A stretch of DNA of 64,000 nt from Phytohabitans aurantiacus (lineage in GTDB: Bacteria; Actinomycetota; Actinomycetes; Mycobacteriales; Micromonosporaceae), in assembly GCF_027923225.1 (NCBI RefSeq), contig NZ_BSDI01000006.1:1-64000 (forward strand), given 5' to 3'. The notes beneath the pieces are model-generated. The model saw nothing but the letters and a program-made list of their open reading frames with translations, was not told the DNA's origin and ran no database searches. Positions 50,196-58,786 of this stretch are shown in pieces. Made by a program: the position numbers and the translations under genes. Positions within the stretch are counted from its first letter, which is position 1. The number at the start of each line of letters is the position of its first letter.

Positions 50196-51712
50196 GCGGT
50201 CTTCTTGGGCTTGGCGGCCTTGCGCCACGCGTCCGGGAAGTCGGCGCGCACCGTGCGGATGGCGGCCCGCTCCCGTTCGAAGAGCCGCCCGGCGGTGACC
50301 GCGAGGGCGTGATCGTCGGGGGAGGCGGCCGCGATGTCGAGCCAGGTGTCGGCGGCGGTGGCGGCGTCCTGATGCTCGCCGAGCAGGTCCTGCACGCCGG
50401 CCAGCGCCTTGGCCAGATCCGGTGCCGCGCCACCGAGCACGCTGGCGACCGCCTCGACGGCGTACCGGGCCTTCTTGCCGTTGATGCGCACCGCGTGCCA
50501 CTTCTCGTCGGGCGCGCTCGGGTCGAGGTCGGCGGCGCCGTCGACACCCTTGGCGCCGTACGCCAGCAGGTGCCACGGCCGGGACACCAGCCGCGGCAGC
50601 ACCTCGGTGGCGCGCCCGTCGGCCTGCGCGGTCAGCTGTGGCGCGACGGTCGCCGCCACGAGGTCGTCGACCAGCTTGACGTACCTGTCGGAGCGCAGCG
50701 CCTCGTCGAGCGCGGTGAGCGCCTCTTCGTGCCGGGCCGCCAGCACCTCGTCGATGTGCGCGATCGCCGCCTCGTCGGGCGGGCTGAGCGGGTCACGCTC
50801 GGCGGTCTTGCGCAGCCGGGCACGCAGCACCTCGGCGTCGCGGGCCGCGCCCAGTACGCCCGCGATCCAGCCCAGCTCGTCGCGCAGCGGCTTGGCCCAC
50901 GCCTTGTCGACGAGCGGCGCGAAGGTACGCAGGTCGCTGCGCAGGCGGCGGCAGCCGACCCGCATCTGGTGCACTGCGGTGTCGTTGTCGCCGACCGGCG
51001 CGCGCAGCCGCACCAGCGGGTCGTGCGCGAGGATGCGGCCGGCGCCCCTGCGGATCGCCGCGGTCACCACGTCTCCAGCGGTCGGTTTGCGGCGCAGGTC
51101 GGTGGGCGCCACCAGGTCGGGCGGTGCCGTCGCGGTCTCGCCGAGCGCCCGGATGTTCTTCGGCACGAACCCGCCGGCCACCGCTCCCGCGTCGCGCAGC
51201 GCCTCGTCGACCCGGTCAAGAATTTTGCGCCCGCCCCCCTTCCGCTCCACCTCGATCTCGCGGAACTTCAGGCGCACCCGGCGGCCGTCGAGCACCGATA
51301 CGGCGTCGTCGGCCAGCTCCGCCAGCGTCTGGCCGCCGGCGTCCCGCAGGTCGTACGCCCGCCGCACCGTGCGCACGACGGCGGCCGCGATCAGTTCCGC
51401 CCCGCGCGAGTACGCCGTCACGAGGGCGAGCAGATCGGCCGGAGGCGTGCCCGGGTCGCCCGCCCGGGAGATCTCGTGCCGGATGCCGGGCGCGTCAGCC
51501 GGCAGCTTGACCGTCCACGGCTCGGAGTCGCCGCGGCGGTGCCGCAACGACACCCCAGCTCGGGCGAGGCGCAGATCGGCGGTGTCGTAGTAGGTCGCGG
51601 TCAGCGTGATCGGAGCCTGCTCCACCACCTGGCCCCCCGCAGGCAGGCAGTCGGACAGGTCCGGCACGGCGAACCGGGTGTCCACTTCGTACTTGCGTTC
51701 CTCCTCCAGCAT
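50183..51712 (-). CDS. CYTH-CHAD domain protein
   Basis: This 509-residue protein has an N-terminal CYTH (triphosphate tunnel) domain with EEERKYEVD and LRHRRGDSEPWTVKLP (residues 1 to about 195), and a C-terminal His-rich helical CHAD domain (about 210-490; VHQMRVGCRRLRSDLRTF). CHAD domains bind polyphosphate and CYTH domains hydrolyse or bind triphosphates. Its neighbour is polyphosphate kinase, which supports a polyphosphate role. Its -10-like TAGGCT overlaps the ppk stop codon, 6 nt before the ATG. Confidence 0.92.
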   Translation of the reverse strand: MLEEERKYEVDTRFAVPDLSDCLPAGGQVVEQAPITLTATYYDTADLRLARAGVSLRHRRGDSEPWTVKLPADAPGIRHEISRAGDPGTPPADLLALVTAYSRGAELIAAAVVRTVRRAYDLRDAGGQTLAELADDAVSVLDGRRVRLKFREIEVERKGGGRKILDRVDEALRDAGAVAGGFVPKNIRALGETATAPPDLVAPTDLRRKPTAGDVVTAAIRRGAGRILAHDPLVRLRAPVGDNDTAVHQMRVGCRRLRSDLRTFAPLVDKAWAKPLRDELGWIAGVLGAARDAEVLRARLRKTAERDPLSPPDEAAIAHIDEVLAARHEEALTALDEALRSDRYVKLVDDLVAATVAPQLTAQADGRATEVLPRLVSRPWHLLAYGAKGVDGAADLDPSAPDEKWHAVRINGKKARYAVEAVASVLGGAAPDLAKALAGVQDLLGEHQDAATAADTWLDIAAASPDDHALAVTAGRLFERERAAIRTVRADFPDAWRKAAKPKKTAWLP

Positions 51713-51721
51713 CCAGTCAGC

Positions 51722-53932
51722 CTACTTACCGGAGGGGCCGACGATGCGCCGGAGCAACGCCTCCTGGAGATTGACGAGGGGCAGGTTGTCGGAAGACCGG
51801 CGGCGCGTCCAGGTGCCGTCGGGGTGCAGTTCGAACGACTCGGTCTCGTCGCTCATCGAGAGGGCCAGCACCCGGTCCAGCTCGGCGCGCGCCTCCGGGT
51901 CGGTGACCTGCACGAGCGCTTCGACGCGGCGGTCGAGGTTGCGGTGCATGAGGTCGGCCGAGCCGATCCAGAACTCGGTGGAGCCGTTGTTGCCGAACCG
52001 GAAGACCCGGGAGTGCTCCAGGAACCGGCCGAGTATCGAGCGCACCCGGATGTTGTCGGACAGGCCCGGCACGCCCGGCCGCAGCGTGCACATGCCCCGG
52101 ATGATGAGGTCGACCTGCACGCCCGCCCGCGAGGCGCGGTACAGCGCGTCGGTGACGCCCTCGTCGACGAGCGAGTTCACCTTGATCTGCACGAGGCCCT
52201 GCCCGCCGGCGCGGGTGTGCTCGATCTCGCGGTCGATCCGGTCGATGATGCCGCTGCGTACGCCGTGCGGCGCCACCAGCAACCGCCGGTACGCGGTCTG
52301 CCGGCTGTAACCGGTGAGCACGTTGAAAAGGTCGGTGACGTCGGCGCCCACCCCGGGGTCGGCCGTGAGTATCCCGTAGTCCTCGTACAGCCGAGCCGTC
52401 TTCGGGTGGTAGTTGCCGGTGCCGATGTGGCAGTACCGCCGGATCTGGTTGCCCTCCTGCCGCACCACGAGCGCGGTCTTGCAGTGCGTCTTGAGCCCCA
52501 CGAGGCCGTACACGACGTGGCAGCCGGCGCGCTCCAGGGTGCGTGCCCAGCCGATGTTGGCCTGCTCGTCGAAGCGCGCCTTGACCTCGACCAGTACCAC
52601 CACCTGCTTGCCCGCGGCGGCCGCCTCGACGAGCGCGTCGACGATGGGGGAGTCGCCGCTGGTGCGGTACAGCGTCTGCTTGATGGCGAGGACGTTCGGG
52701 TCGGCGGCGGCCTGCTCGATGAAGCGCTGCACGCTCGTCGAGAACGAGTGGTACGGGTGGTGCACGAGCACCTCGCCGTCGCGCAGGGTCGCGAAGACGC
52801 TCCGCGGCACCTCACCCTCCACGAAGCGGGGGTGGGTCGCGGGCACGAACGGCCGCTCCTTGAGCGTGGGCCGGTCGACCTCCCCGTACACCTGCCACAG
52901 CGACGAAAGGTCGAGCAGGCCGGGCACCCGCAGCACGTCGTGGCTGTCCATGTCGAGCTCGTGCACGAGCTTGTCGAGCATCTGGTCGGAGATCGACGAC
53001 GCGACCTCCAGGCGGACAGGCGGGCCGAAGCGGCGCTGGGCCAACTCGCGCTCCAGGGCCTGGAGCAGGTCTTCGTCGCGATCCTCGTCGACCTCGAAGT
53101 CGGCGTTGCGGGTGACCCGGAAAAGGTGGCACTCGACGACCTGCATGCCCGAGAAGAGCTGGCTCAGGTGGTTGGAGATGAGCTCCTCGATCGGCAGGAA
53201 GCGGTACCGGCGACCGCTGCTCTCCACCACGACGAAGCGCGGGACGTTGTTGGGCACCTTGACCCGAGCGAACAGTTCGGGGCCGCCGTCGGGGTCGCGC
53301 ACGGCGACGGCGAGGTTGAGCGAGCGGCTGGAGATGTATGGGAACGGGTGCGCCACGTCGACCGCCAGCGGCGTGAGGACGGGGAACACCACCTCCCGGA
53401 AGTAGATGCGCAGCCGCTCCTGCTCGGGCACGTCGAGCTCGTGCCACCGCACGAACTGGATGTCTTCCGCGGCCAGCTTCGGCATCACCTCGTCGGCGAA
53501 GCAGGCGGCGTGCCGACTCAGAAGGTGCGCCGTACGCTCGCCGATCAGCTCCAACTGGGTGCGCAACGGGAGCTGGTCGCCGCCGCGCACCGGCAGCCCG
53601 GCCTGCAGGCGCCGTTTCAGGCCGGCGACCCGCACCATGTAGAACTCGTCGAGGTTGCTGGCGAAGATGGCGAGAAACTTGGCCCGCTCCAGCAGCGGGG
53701 TGTCCGGATCCTCGGCCAGCGCGAGCACCCGTGCGTTGAAGTCCAGCCAGGACAGCTCCCGGTTCAGAAACCGGTCCTCGGGCAGCATGTCGGCCTCGTC
53801 GGAGCTTTCGTCCACGTCTTCGCTGGTTCCCTCGCTCGCGCGGATAAATCGTCCATCGGGGCCGCGCTGTGGTTCGGGAGGGGCCGTGGCTCGGCGCTGC
53901 TGCGGCGTGCGTCGGGCTGGCATGGTGCTCAC
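51722..53932 (-). CDS. ppk1: Polyphosphate kinase 1
   Basis: Ppk1 (736 residues) reversibly makes polyphosphate from ATP. The phospho-acceptor His is in YCHIGTGNYHPKTARLYEDY. FLNRELSWLDFNARVLALAE opens the N-terminal domain after a charged, low-complexity tail of about 45 residues, and DRRVEALVQV lies near the end. The GTG start has CATGAT 6 nt upstream; a start three codons later (MPARRTPQ) is an alternative. The gene lies beside the CHAD protein and MutT1. Confidence 0.96.
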   Translation of the reverse strand: MSTMPARRTPQQRRATAPPEPQRGPDGRFIRASEGTSEDVDESSDEADMLPEDRFLNRELSWLDFNARVLALAEDPDTPLLERAKFLAIFASNLDEFYMVRVAGLKRRLQAGLPVRGGDQLPLRTQLELIGERTAHLLSRHAACFADEVMPKLAAEDIQFVRWHELDVPEQERLRIYFREVVFPVLTPLAVDVAHPFPYISSRSLNLAVAVRDPDGGPELFARVKVPNNVPRFVVVESSGRRYRFLPIEELISNHLSQLFSGMQVVECHLFRVTRNADFEVDEDRDEDLLQALERELAQRRFGPPVRLEVASSISDQMLDKLVHELDMDSHDVLRVPGLLDLSSLWQVYGEVDRPTLKERPFVPATHPRFVEGEVPRSVFATLRDGEVLVHHPYHSFSTSVQRFIEQAAADPNVLAIKQTLYRTSGDSPIVDALVEAAAAGKQVVVLVEVKARFDEQANIGWARTLERAGCHVVYGLVGLKTHCKTALVVRQEGNQIRRYCHIGTGNYHPKTARLYEDYGILTADPGVGADVTDLFNVLTGYSRQTAYRRLLVAPHGVRSGIIDRIDREIEHTRAGGQGLVQIKVNSLVDEGVTDALYRASRAGVQVDLIIRGMCTLRPGVPGLSDNIRVRSILGRFLEHSRVFRFGNNGSTEFWIGSADLMHRNLDRRVEALVQVTDPEARAELDRVLALSMSDETESFELHPDGTWTRRRSSDNLPLVNLQEALLRRIVGPSGK

Positions 53933-53972
53933 CGCACAATCATGACCCGAAAAGGGTTAACGCGAGGTGAAC

Positions 53973-54173
53973 TCACTCCGTGAACGTGGGCAAAGTTACC
54001 CGCGTTACCTGGCCCGATTCGCTCATTTCGATGCGTAGCCGCTGGCCGAGGCGGAGCAGGCGGAGCCCGGAGGCGTCGAAAGCCTCGCGGGGGAAGGCCA
54101 GCTCGGTGCCGTCATCCAGCAGCACAGTCCCGGACCGCGTCTGCTGGTCGTAGGTCGCGACCGTTCCCTGCAT
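53973..54173 (-). CDS. Small cold-shock-like (OB-fold) protein
   Basis: This is a 66-residue protein: MQGTVATYDQQTRSGTVLLD begins like a cold-shock domain (GTVxxYDxxxxxGxVxxDDG), and an AFPREAFDASG segment follows. The RNP aromatic motifs are weak, so nucleic-acid binding is only likely. The start overlaps the 3' part of cofC by 62 bp, so the two are probably coupled. Confidence 0.7.
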   Translation of the reverse strand: MQGTVATYDQQTRSGTVLLDDGTELAFPREAFDASGLRLLRLGQRLRIEMSESGQVTRVTLPTFTE

Positions 54174-54786
54174 GGCTTTCTCCTATCAACGCGTCGGTCG
54201 CCGGTCCCACGCCGAGGAGCGCGGCGGCGGCCAGGTCGGTGGCGGTGTCGACGTCGCGGCGCAGCGTCGGCCAGTGGCCGGCCATCGGCAGCGCGCCGGA
54301 GCGCCGGTGGGCGGCGGCCGAATCCGGGCCGAAGCGCGGGTCGAGCGCCGTGCCGGGCGGCGCCGTCAGGAGCACCGTGCCGGTGCCGGGCGCGTCCGCG
54401 ACAAAGCTTCGGGCTCGCGCGGTCTGGAGTGCCGAGGCCAGTTCCTCGGGGCGCAGCGCCGGCAGGTCCGCGGCGAGCGCGGCCACCGGGCGCCCGGCCC
54501 CGGCCGCTGTGGCGCCATGTGCGAAAGCGGCGTTCAGGCCATCGCGGGGATCATCGGGTACGACGCGCGCGCCGAGCCTCGCGAGTGCCCGCCCGACGAT
54601 CGGGTCGTCCGTCACGGCGACCAGCTCGGCGACCGGCGGGCAGGACAGCACGGCAGCCGCCGTGTCCAGCGCCAGCGCGAGCGCGAGCGACTCGTGTGGG
54701 ACGCCGGGCAGGGCGCCCCGCAGCCGGCTCTTGGCCACGTGGAGCCGCTTGACCGGCAGCACCACCGCCCACGTCGCCTCGTCCAC
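54112..54786 (-). CDS. cofC: 2-phospho-L-lactate (phosphoenolpyruvate) guanylyltransferase
   Basis: CofC/FbiD (224 residues) activates phospholactate or phosphoenolpyruvate with GTP in coenzyme F420 synthesis. The N-terminal nucleotide-binding signature AVVLPVKRLHVAKSRL and the central ALAADLPALRPEEL block fit the family, with DPRFGPDSAAAHRRSGA near the end. The last about 20 residues overlap the small gene and look unconserved. It fits the presence of LLM and PPOX genes elsewhere in the window. Confidence 0.9.
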   Translation of the reverse strand: MDEATWAVVLPVKRLHVAKSRLRGALPGVPHESLALALALDTAAAVLSCPPVAELVAVTDDPIVGRALARLGARVVPDDPRDGLNAAFAHGATAAGAGRPVAALAADLPALRPEELASALQTARARSFVADAPGTGTVLLTAPPGTALDPRFGPDSAAAHRRSGALPMAGHWPTLRRDVDTATDLAAAALLGVGPATDALIGESHAGNGRDLRPADAVRDCAAG

Positions 54787-54792
54787 AGGGCT

Positions 54793-54887
54793 ATCCTGCC
54801 AGCCGCCTCCGGCGACGGCGGAACCATGAGAAGAGCGAGAAGGATCCTGCCAGCCGCCTCCGGCAGTGGCGGAACGGTGGCGGAACG
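54793..54887. repeat. Two 32-bp direct repeats and a tandem 11-mer
   Basis: ATCCTGCCAGCCGCCTCCGG starts both copies at 54793 and 54844. The 32-bp units differ in three adjacent bases. The second copy runs into two exact tandem units of GTGGCGGAACG (54866-54887). All lie in the about 200-bp gap between cofC and the acyltransferase and carry no clear coding content. Confidence 0.75.
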
Positions 54888-54989
54888 GTGGATGTGGCCG
54901 CGCTGGCCGTACCCGGTGTCAGCAGGCATGATTTTCGCTGCGGGCGTCCGGCGGGTGGCGCTGGCTGGCGGGAGCGAGGAGGGGCCGTG

Positions 54990-55706
54990 GTGCGGACGGC
55001 GCGGCGCAGATTGGGGCTTTTGCGCCGATTAATTGTCATTCTCGTGAAGACGGTCCTGACCCCGATGACCAAGCGCACCTGGACCGGCCTGGAACACATC
55101 CCGCCCACCGGTGGCGTCATCCTCGCGCCGAACCACCTGTCCCACGCCGACCCGCTCGTCTGCGCGCACTTCGTCTACGACGCCGGCCGCTGGCCCCGCT
55201 TCCTCGGTAAGGCCAGCGTCTTCAAGGTGCCGGTGGTCGGCAAGATCATCCTGCGGGCGCGGCAGATCCCGGTCGAGCGCGGCTCGGCCGACGCGGCCAA
55301 GTCGCTCGAGGTGCTCACCGCGGCCCTCCAGCAGGGCGGCGCGGTGATCATCTACCCCGAGGGCACCACGACCCGCGAGCCCGACCTGTGGCCGATGCGG
55401 GGCAAGACCGGCGCGGCCAGGCTCGCGCTCGCCACCGGCGCGCCGGTCATCCCGATGGCCATGTGGGGCCCGCAGGACTTCTTCGACCCGCGCACCAAGA
55501 AGGTCCACGTCCGCCCGCGTACCCCGATCGCCATCGCCGCCGGACCGGCGGTCGACTTCAGCAAGTGGACCGGCGCGGAACCTACCCGCGCCGTGCTCGA
55601 CGAGATGACCGACGAGATCATGCTGCGGATCCGCGACCTGCTTGGCGAGATTCGGCAGGAGACGCCGCCCCCGTTGTGGGCGCCCGTGAAGGGAGAAAAG
55701 GCATGA
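54990..55706 (+). CDS. plsC: 1-acyl-sn-glycerol-3-phosphate acyltransferase
   Basis: This 238-residue membrane-associated enzyme adds the second acyl chain to make phosphatidic acid. The catalytic HX4D motif is in APNHLSHADP (near 48) and the glycerophosphate-binding block in IIYPEGTTTRE (near 117). An N-terminal basic and hydrophobic segment (LLRRLIVILVKTVL) anchors it. GGAGGGG stands before two adjacent GTG codons, and I prefer the second by spacing. Its stop overlaps gpsA (ATGA), linking two phospholipid steps. Confidence 0.92.
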   Translation: MRTARRRLGLLRRLIVILVKTVLTPMTKRTWTGLEHIPPTGGVILAPNHLSHADPLVCAHFVYDAGRWPRFLGKASVFKVPVVGKIILRARQIPVERGSADAAKSLEVLTAALQQGGAVIIYPEGTTTREPDLWPMRGKTGAARLALATGAPVIPMAMWGPQDFFDPRTKKVHVRPRTPIAIAAGPAVDFSKWTGAEPTRAVLDEMTDEIMLRIRDLLGEIRQETPPPLWAPVKGEKA

Positions 55707-56716
55707 CAGGGCCAGCAGGCGGGATCAGGGCCGCGGTTCTCGGTGCCGGTTCCTGGGGCACCGCCTTCGCGAAGGTGCTCGCCGACGCGGGTACCGACGT
55801 GACGATCTGGGCCCGGCGCGAGTCGCTTGCCGCCGCCATCCGGTCGTACGGCACCAACCCCGACTACCTGCCGGCGGTACGGCTGCCGGAGCGGGTCACC
55901 GCCACCTCCGACGCGGGCAAGGCGATCGCCGAGGCCGACCTCGTGGTCCTCGCGGTGCCATCGCAGACGCTGCGCGGCAACCTCGCCGACTGGGCCACCT
56001 TTCTCGCACCGGACGCCACGCTCATCTCGCTCATGAAGGGCATCGAGCTGGGCACGCTCAAGCGGATGAGCGAGGTGATCGTGGAGACCGCCGGGGTGTC
56101 CGCGGAGCGGGTCGCCGTGGTCTCCGGGCCCAACCTGGCCGCCGAGATCGCGGGGGAGCAGCCGGCCGCGACAGTGGTCGCCTGCACCGACGTGACGCGC
56201 GCGACGCTCGTGCAGCGCGCCATCACGACGCCGTACTTCCGGCCGTACACCAACGACGACGTGGTCGGCACCGAGCTGGGCGGTGCGGTCAAGAACGTGA
56301 TCGCCCTGGCGTACGGCATGGCGACGGCGATGCGGCTCGGCGACAACACCAAGGCCACGCTCATCACCCGCGGGCTGGCGGAGACCGCCCGGCTGGGCGT
56401 GGCGCTGGGTGCCGACCCGATGACGTTCGCCGGCCTGGCCGGACTCGGCGACCTCGTCGCCACCTGCTCGTCCCCGCTGTCCCGCAACCGCACGTTCGGC
56501 GAGCACCTGGGCCGCGGCGAGACGCTGGAGCAGGCGCAGGCGGCCACGCGCCAGACGGCCGAAGGCGTCAAGAGTTGTCTGTCCATCCGCGACCTTGCCC
56601 GGGCGCACAATGTGGACATGCCGATCACCGAGCAGGTGGAGCGGGTCTGCCACGAGGGTGCCGACCCGCGCCGCGCGCTCACCGCGTTGATGAGCCGGGA
56701 GACGAAGCCCGAATGA
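55703..56716 (+). CDS. gpsA: Glycerol-3-phosphate dehydrogenase [NAD(P)+]
   Basis: GpsA (337 residues) reduces dihydroxyacetone phosphate to sn-glycerol-3-phosphate for phospholipids. The NAD-binding motif AVLGAGSWGTAFAKVLADAG is near 10. The catalytic Lys lies in ELGGAVKNVIALAYG, and GLAGLGDLVATCSSPLSRNR is the substrate block. It overlaps both neighbours by 4 nt in an operon of acyltransferase, gpsA and lyase. Confidence 0.97.
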   Translation: MTGPAGGIRAAVLGAGSWGTAFAKVLADAGTDVTIWARRESLAAAIRSYGTNPDYLPAVRLPERVTATSDAGKAIAEADLVVLAVPSQTLRGNLADWATFLAPDATLISLMKGIELGTLKRMSEVIVETAGVSAERVAVVSGPNLAAEIAGEQPAATVVACTDVTRATLVQRAITTPYFRPYTNDDVVGTELGGAVKNVIALAYGMATAMRLGDNTKATLITRGLAETARLGVALGADPMTFAGLAGLGDLVATCSSPLSRNRTFGEHLGRGETLEQAQAATRQTAEGVKSCLSIRDLARAHNVDMPITEQVERVCHEGADPRRALTALMSRETKPE

Positions 56717-57819
56717 CCGCATCGTTTGGCGACGGCACGAGGTGTGTCCACGCTGGACTGCCCGAGCCGGTACCCGGGCAGCCGTTCCTTCCCGGCCCGG
56801 TGTTCGCCGCGCCGTACCATCTCGACCCGGTCACGGGGCCGGCGGCCGCGCCCGACGGGTACGGCCGGCCGGACAATCCGACGCGTCGAGGGTTGGAAGC
56901 CGCCATCGGCGAGCTGGAAGGCGGTGACTGCCGGGCGTTCGCGACCGGGCAGGCGGCCATCACGGCGGTGCTGATGTCGGTGCTGCGTCCCGGCGACACC
57001 GTGCTGCTGCCCGGTGACGGCTACTACACCGTGCGCTCGTTCGCCGCGTCTACTTTGGAGCAGCTCGGCGTGCGCGTGGTGTACGCGCCCACCGCCGGGC
57101 CGTACCCGTCCTTCGCGGGCGTCCGCCTCGTCCTGCTGGAGACGCCGGCGAACCCGGGTCTCGACGTCTGCGACGTGTCCGCGCTGTCGGCGGCGGCGCA
57201 CGAGGCCGGCGCGCTCGTCGCCGTCGACAACACCACCGCCACCCCGCTCGGCCAGCGCCCGCTCGATCTCGGCGCCGACATCACCGTCGCCTCCGGCACC
57301 AAGGCGCTGACCGGCCACTCAGACATGCTGCTCGGGTACGCCGCCACCCGCTCGGCCGACCTGCTGGGCCGGATCACGACGTGGCGTTCGCACACGGGTG
57401 CTATTCCGGGCGCCTTCGACGCCTGGCTCGCACACCGCTCGCTGGCCACATTGGACCTCCGGCTGGCCCGCCAGTCAGCCAACGCGGCGGCTGTCGCGCA
57501 GGCACTGGCCGCCCGGTCCGATGTGGAGCTTGTACGGTGGCCGGGCCTGCCCGACGACCCTTCGTACGAGGTGGCGTCCCGGCAGATGCGGCGGATCCCC
57601 GGTGTGGTGTCGTTCGACCTCGGCAGCGCCGAGCGGGTGGGTCGCTTCCTGACGGCGTCGCGGCTCGTGTTCGCCGCGACGTCGTTCGGCGGCCTGCATA
57701 CGACCGCCGACCGGCGCGCTCAGTGGGGCGACGCCACACCACCGGGCTTCGTCCGCCTCTCCTGCGGCATAGAAGACCCCGCCGACCTGCTGACCGACCT
57801 CAACGCGTCCCTCTCGTGA
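56713..57819 (+). CDS. Cystathionine gamma-lyase-like PLP enzyme
   Basis: This 368-residue Cys/Met-metabolism PLP enzyme has the PLP lysine in ITVASGTKALTGHSDMLLG (near 201) and GRPDNPTRRGLEAAIGELEG near the N-terminus. VDNTTATPLGQRPLDLGAD and SFGGLHTTADRRAQW are also family blocks. It probably cleaves cystathionine to cysteine, but synthase or methionine-lyase activity cannot be excluded. The TGA stop is part of the GTGATCA end of palindrome copy D. Confidence 0.88.
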   Translation: MTASFGDGTRCVHAGLPEPVPGQPFLPGPVFAAPYHLDPVTGPAAAPDGYGRPDNPTRRGLEAAIGELEGGDCRAFATGQAAITAVLMSVLRPGDTVLLPGDGYYTVRSFAASTLEQLGVRVVYAPTAGPYPSFAGVRLVLLETPANPGLDVCDVSALSAAAHEAGALVAVDNTTATPLGQRPLDLGADITVASGTKALTGHSDMLLGYAATRSADLLGRITTWRSHTGAIPGAFDAWLAHRSLATLDLRLARQSANAAAVAQALAARSDVELVRWPGLPDDPSYEVASRQMRRIPGVVSFDLGSAERVGRFLTASRLVFAATSFGGLHTTADRRAQWGDATPPGFVRLSCGIEDPADLLTDLNASLS

Positions 57820-57932
57820 TCAGGGCTGTGAACAGTCCGAGTCGCATACGCCGTCGTGCGAAAGCGCCGCGCAGCGACTCGGACCGTTCATCCCTCAAGT
57901 CGCTCTAACAACTTGAGGGACGCCCTGATCAC
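57816..57932 (+). repeat. 54-bp palindrome family, copy D, split by a second palindrome
   Basis: The left 11 bases GTGATCAGGGC and the right part from TCCCTCAAGTCG onward match copy A, with one G missing at the joint and one base change in the right arm. Between them lies a 64-bp sequence (57827-57890) that is itself a hairpin. Its arms TGAACAGTCCGAGTCGC and GCGACTCGGACCGTTCA have one mismatch in 17. The element lies between convergent genes, and the left gene's stop codon is inside it. Confidence 0.95.
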
Positions 57933-57940
57933 GGGGCAGG

Positions 57941-58546
57941 TCAGGCGGCGCGGTCCAGGGCGTCGAGGACGTGTGTGCGCAGGTCGTCGAGGTTGAGCCC
58001 GGCGTCGGTCAGCACCTTGGCGGCCAGCCCGTTGCCCTCGCGGATCAGACCCAGCAGGATGTGCTCGGTGCCGATGTACGAATGCTTGAGGTGGAGCGCC
58101 TCCCGCAGCGACAGCTCCAGCACCTTCTTGGCGCGCGGGCTGAAGGGGATGTGTCGCGGGGAGCCCCCGTGCACCTGACGCGGCTGCCGGCGGAAGAGGC
58201 CGCGGCGTGGCTCCTCGCACATGTGTGGCTGGTCAAGTGCGCCCTCGCCGAAGGTCTCCTCGATCTTCGAGCGGATCGCGTCGAGGTCGATGCCGATCGA
58301 GAGCAGCGCGTCGGCGTCCGCCTGGCCCAACGGGTCGGGGCCCGCACCCACCTGCGCCCGCACGTCGGCGCGTACCTGCTCGGGATAGACCCCCGCGTCG
58401 CGTAGCACCGAGCACGCGACGCCGTCGTCGCGCAGCAGCGCGAGCAGCAGATGCTCGGTGCCGATGTGGCGATGCCGCAGCTCCCGGGCCTCGATCTGGG
58501 CGCCGGTGACGACGTCGCGCGCCGGCTTGGTGAACCGCTCGAACAT
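57941..58546 (-). CDS. Clp N-terminal (double Clp-N repeat) protein
   Basis: This 201-residue protein consists of two Clp-N repeats (MFERFTKPARDVVTGAQ to VLRDAGV, and FSPRAKKVLELSLREALHLK to VLTDAGLNLDDL), each with the RHRHIGTEHLLLALL or KHSYIGTEHILLGLI motif. A linker lies between them. There is no AAA+ module, so it is not an unfoldase but may be a substrate or adaptor-binding part that modulates ClpC. It starts within the stop of an upstream HTH gene (TGATG), so both are coupled. Confidence 0.9.
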   Translation of the reverse strand: MFERFTKPARDVVTGAQIEARELRHRHIGTEHLLLALLRDDGVACSVLRDAGVYPEQVRADVRAQVGAGPDPLGQADADALLSIGIDLDAIRSKIEETFGEGALDQPHMCEEPRRGLFRRQPRQVHGGSPRHIPFSPRAKKVLELSLREALHLKHSYIGTEHILLGLIREGNGLAAKVLTDAGLNLDDLRTHVLDALDRAA

Positions 58547-58782
58547 CACGCCTCCCGCCGCGTGCCAGCCGGCCGGCGGCTGGCGTGCTTCTTGTGTACT
58601 CCCTGCCTGGTGACCTCGAGAGCCACCGCGATCTCCTGCCACGACCAGCCCTGCCGCCGCGCGTTGTCGACCTGGAGCGTCTCCAGGCTCTCCAGCAGGC
58701 GGCGCAGTGCCAGCACGGCGCGCAGGCCGACCCGGGGGTCGGTGCTGCTGGCCGCCGCGGCCAACTCGGTTGCCTCGCTCAT
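58546..58782 (-). CDS. Small helix-turn-helix protein
   Basis: This 78-residue protein has the HTH segment ARRQGWSWQEIAVALEVTRQ (near 41-60), followed by GVHKKH and a basic tail. It is typical of the small regulators found directly before Clp-N genes in actinobacteria. It may autoregulate the pair. The palindromic TGTCAAC/GTTGACA steps just upstream (58787-58829) are possible binding sites. Confidence 0.85.
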   Translation of the reverse strand: MSEATELAAAASSTDPRVGLRAVLALRRLLESLETLQVDNARRQGWSWQEIAVALEVTRQGVHKKHASRRPAGTRREA

Positions 58783-58786
58783 GTTG

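Noticed and set aside
49862..53983. A 1373-codon open frame on the plus strand
   Set aside because: It is antisense to CHAD and ppk1, which have clear domain motifs. The frame is stop-free only because of GC-rich third positions, and its product is Arg/Gly/Val-rich with no family character.
54866..54887. Tandem 11-mers considered as a CRISPR or VNTR array
   Set aside because: Only two units with no spacers and no cas genes; too short for either call.
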